A program made the position numbers and the translations under genes. The notes below the pieces were generated by a model that ran no database searches, was not told the DNA's origin, and was given only the letters and a program-made list of their open reading frames with translations. Below are positions 6,123 to 6,244 of a DNA stretch of 6,244 nucleotides, in pieces (positions within the stretch are counted from its first letter, which is position 1; each line of letters opens with the position of its first letter). Origin of the DNA: Coriobacteriia bacterium (GTDB taxonomy: Bacteria; Actinomycetota; Coriobacteriia; Coriobacteriales; QAMH01); NCBI GenBank assembly GCA_900756605.1, contig CAAEKX010000273.1:1-6244 (forward strand), in the 5' to 3' direction.

Positions 6123-6244
6123 CTACTCACCCACTTTCTGATCGAAGGCGACAATGGCGTCGAGCACCTCGTCAGGCGTCGGGATGACACCGCCCGTGCG
6201 GCCATAGAACTCGACGGGGGCACGACCGGCAACGACGAGACGCA
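6123..6244 (-). CDS. 2-oxoacid:ferredoxin oxidoreductase, alpha subunit (C-terminal fragment)
   Basis: Forty codons of the alpha subunit's C-terminus are visible, entering from the right edge and ending at TAG 6125-6123; the rest lies outside the window. The translation reads RLVVAGRAPVEFYGRTGGVI followed by PTPDEVLDAIVAFDQKVGE. The FYGRTGGVIPTPDEVL stretch is the characteristic tail of KorA/VorB-type alpha subunits. The gene order alpha, beta, gamma with 1-nt and overlapping junctions indicates a single operon whose promoter, and possibly a small ferredoxin-like delta subunit, lie beyond position 6244. A longer reading of the same DNA in another frame, in phase with the beta gene, is not coding. 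Confidence 0.88.
   Translation of the reverse strand, partial: RLVVAGRAPVEFYGRTGGVIPTPDEVLDAIVAFDQKVGE

Noticed and set aside
6122..6232. A 37-residue upstream extension of the beta subunit
   Set aside because: This DNA encodes the conserved C-terminus of the alpha subunit in another frame, and the extension is Ser/Arg/Pro-rich with no family resemblance.

Overview
The window comes from a fairly GC-rich, probably anaerobic bacterium. The anaerobic inference rests on a thiamine-pyrophosphate/iron-sulfur 2-oxoacid:ferredoxin oxidoreductase. My best guess at lineage is an anaerobic Actinobacteriota such as a Coriobacteriia member; this is an impression from gene content and codon style, not something the sequence proves.

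Layout: (1) Positions 2-1990, plus strand: most of a ComEC-type DNA-uptake channel with its N-terminus outside the window. (2) Positions 1991-2185: a convergent intergenic stretch made almost entirely of palindromic repeats built on CGTTTGGGGCAC, with the last half-copy running into the 3' end of the next gene. (3) Minus strand, in transcription order from the right edge: the C-terminus of an oxidoreductase alpha subunit (6244-6123), the complete TPP-binding beta subunit (6121-5288) and gamma subunit (5288-4752), then a 127-bp gap with a hairpin and a promoter-like region, an XRE-type helix-turn-helix/cupin regulator (4624-4040), and an AMP-forming acyl-CoA synthetase (4021-2186).

The minus-strand genes look like one metabolic unit in two transcriptional segments. 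The oxidoreductase interconverts a 2-oxoacid and an acyl-CoA with ferredoxin. The ligase makes acyl-CoA from a free acid and ATP. Together they could turn an organic acid into a 2-oxoacid by reductive carboxylation, or scavenge or dispose of branched-chain or aromatic acids from amino acid fermentation. The cupin regulator lies between them and is probably cotranscribed with the ligase. A palindrome sitting between its plausible -35 and -10 boxes suggests autoregulation. The substrate is not readable from the sequence.

The genes belong to known families. The least explained structure is the palindromic repeat cluster between comEC and the ligase gene. Long plus-strand open frames opposite the ligase and regulator are antisense shadows.
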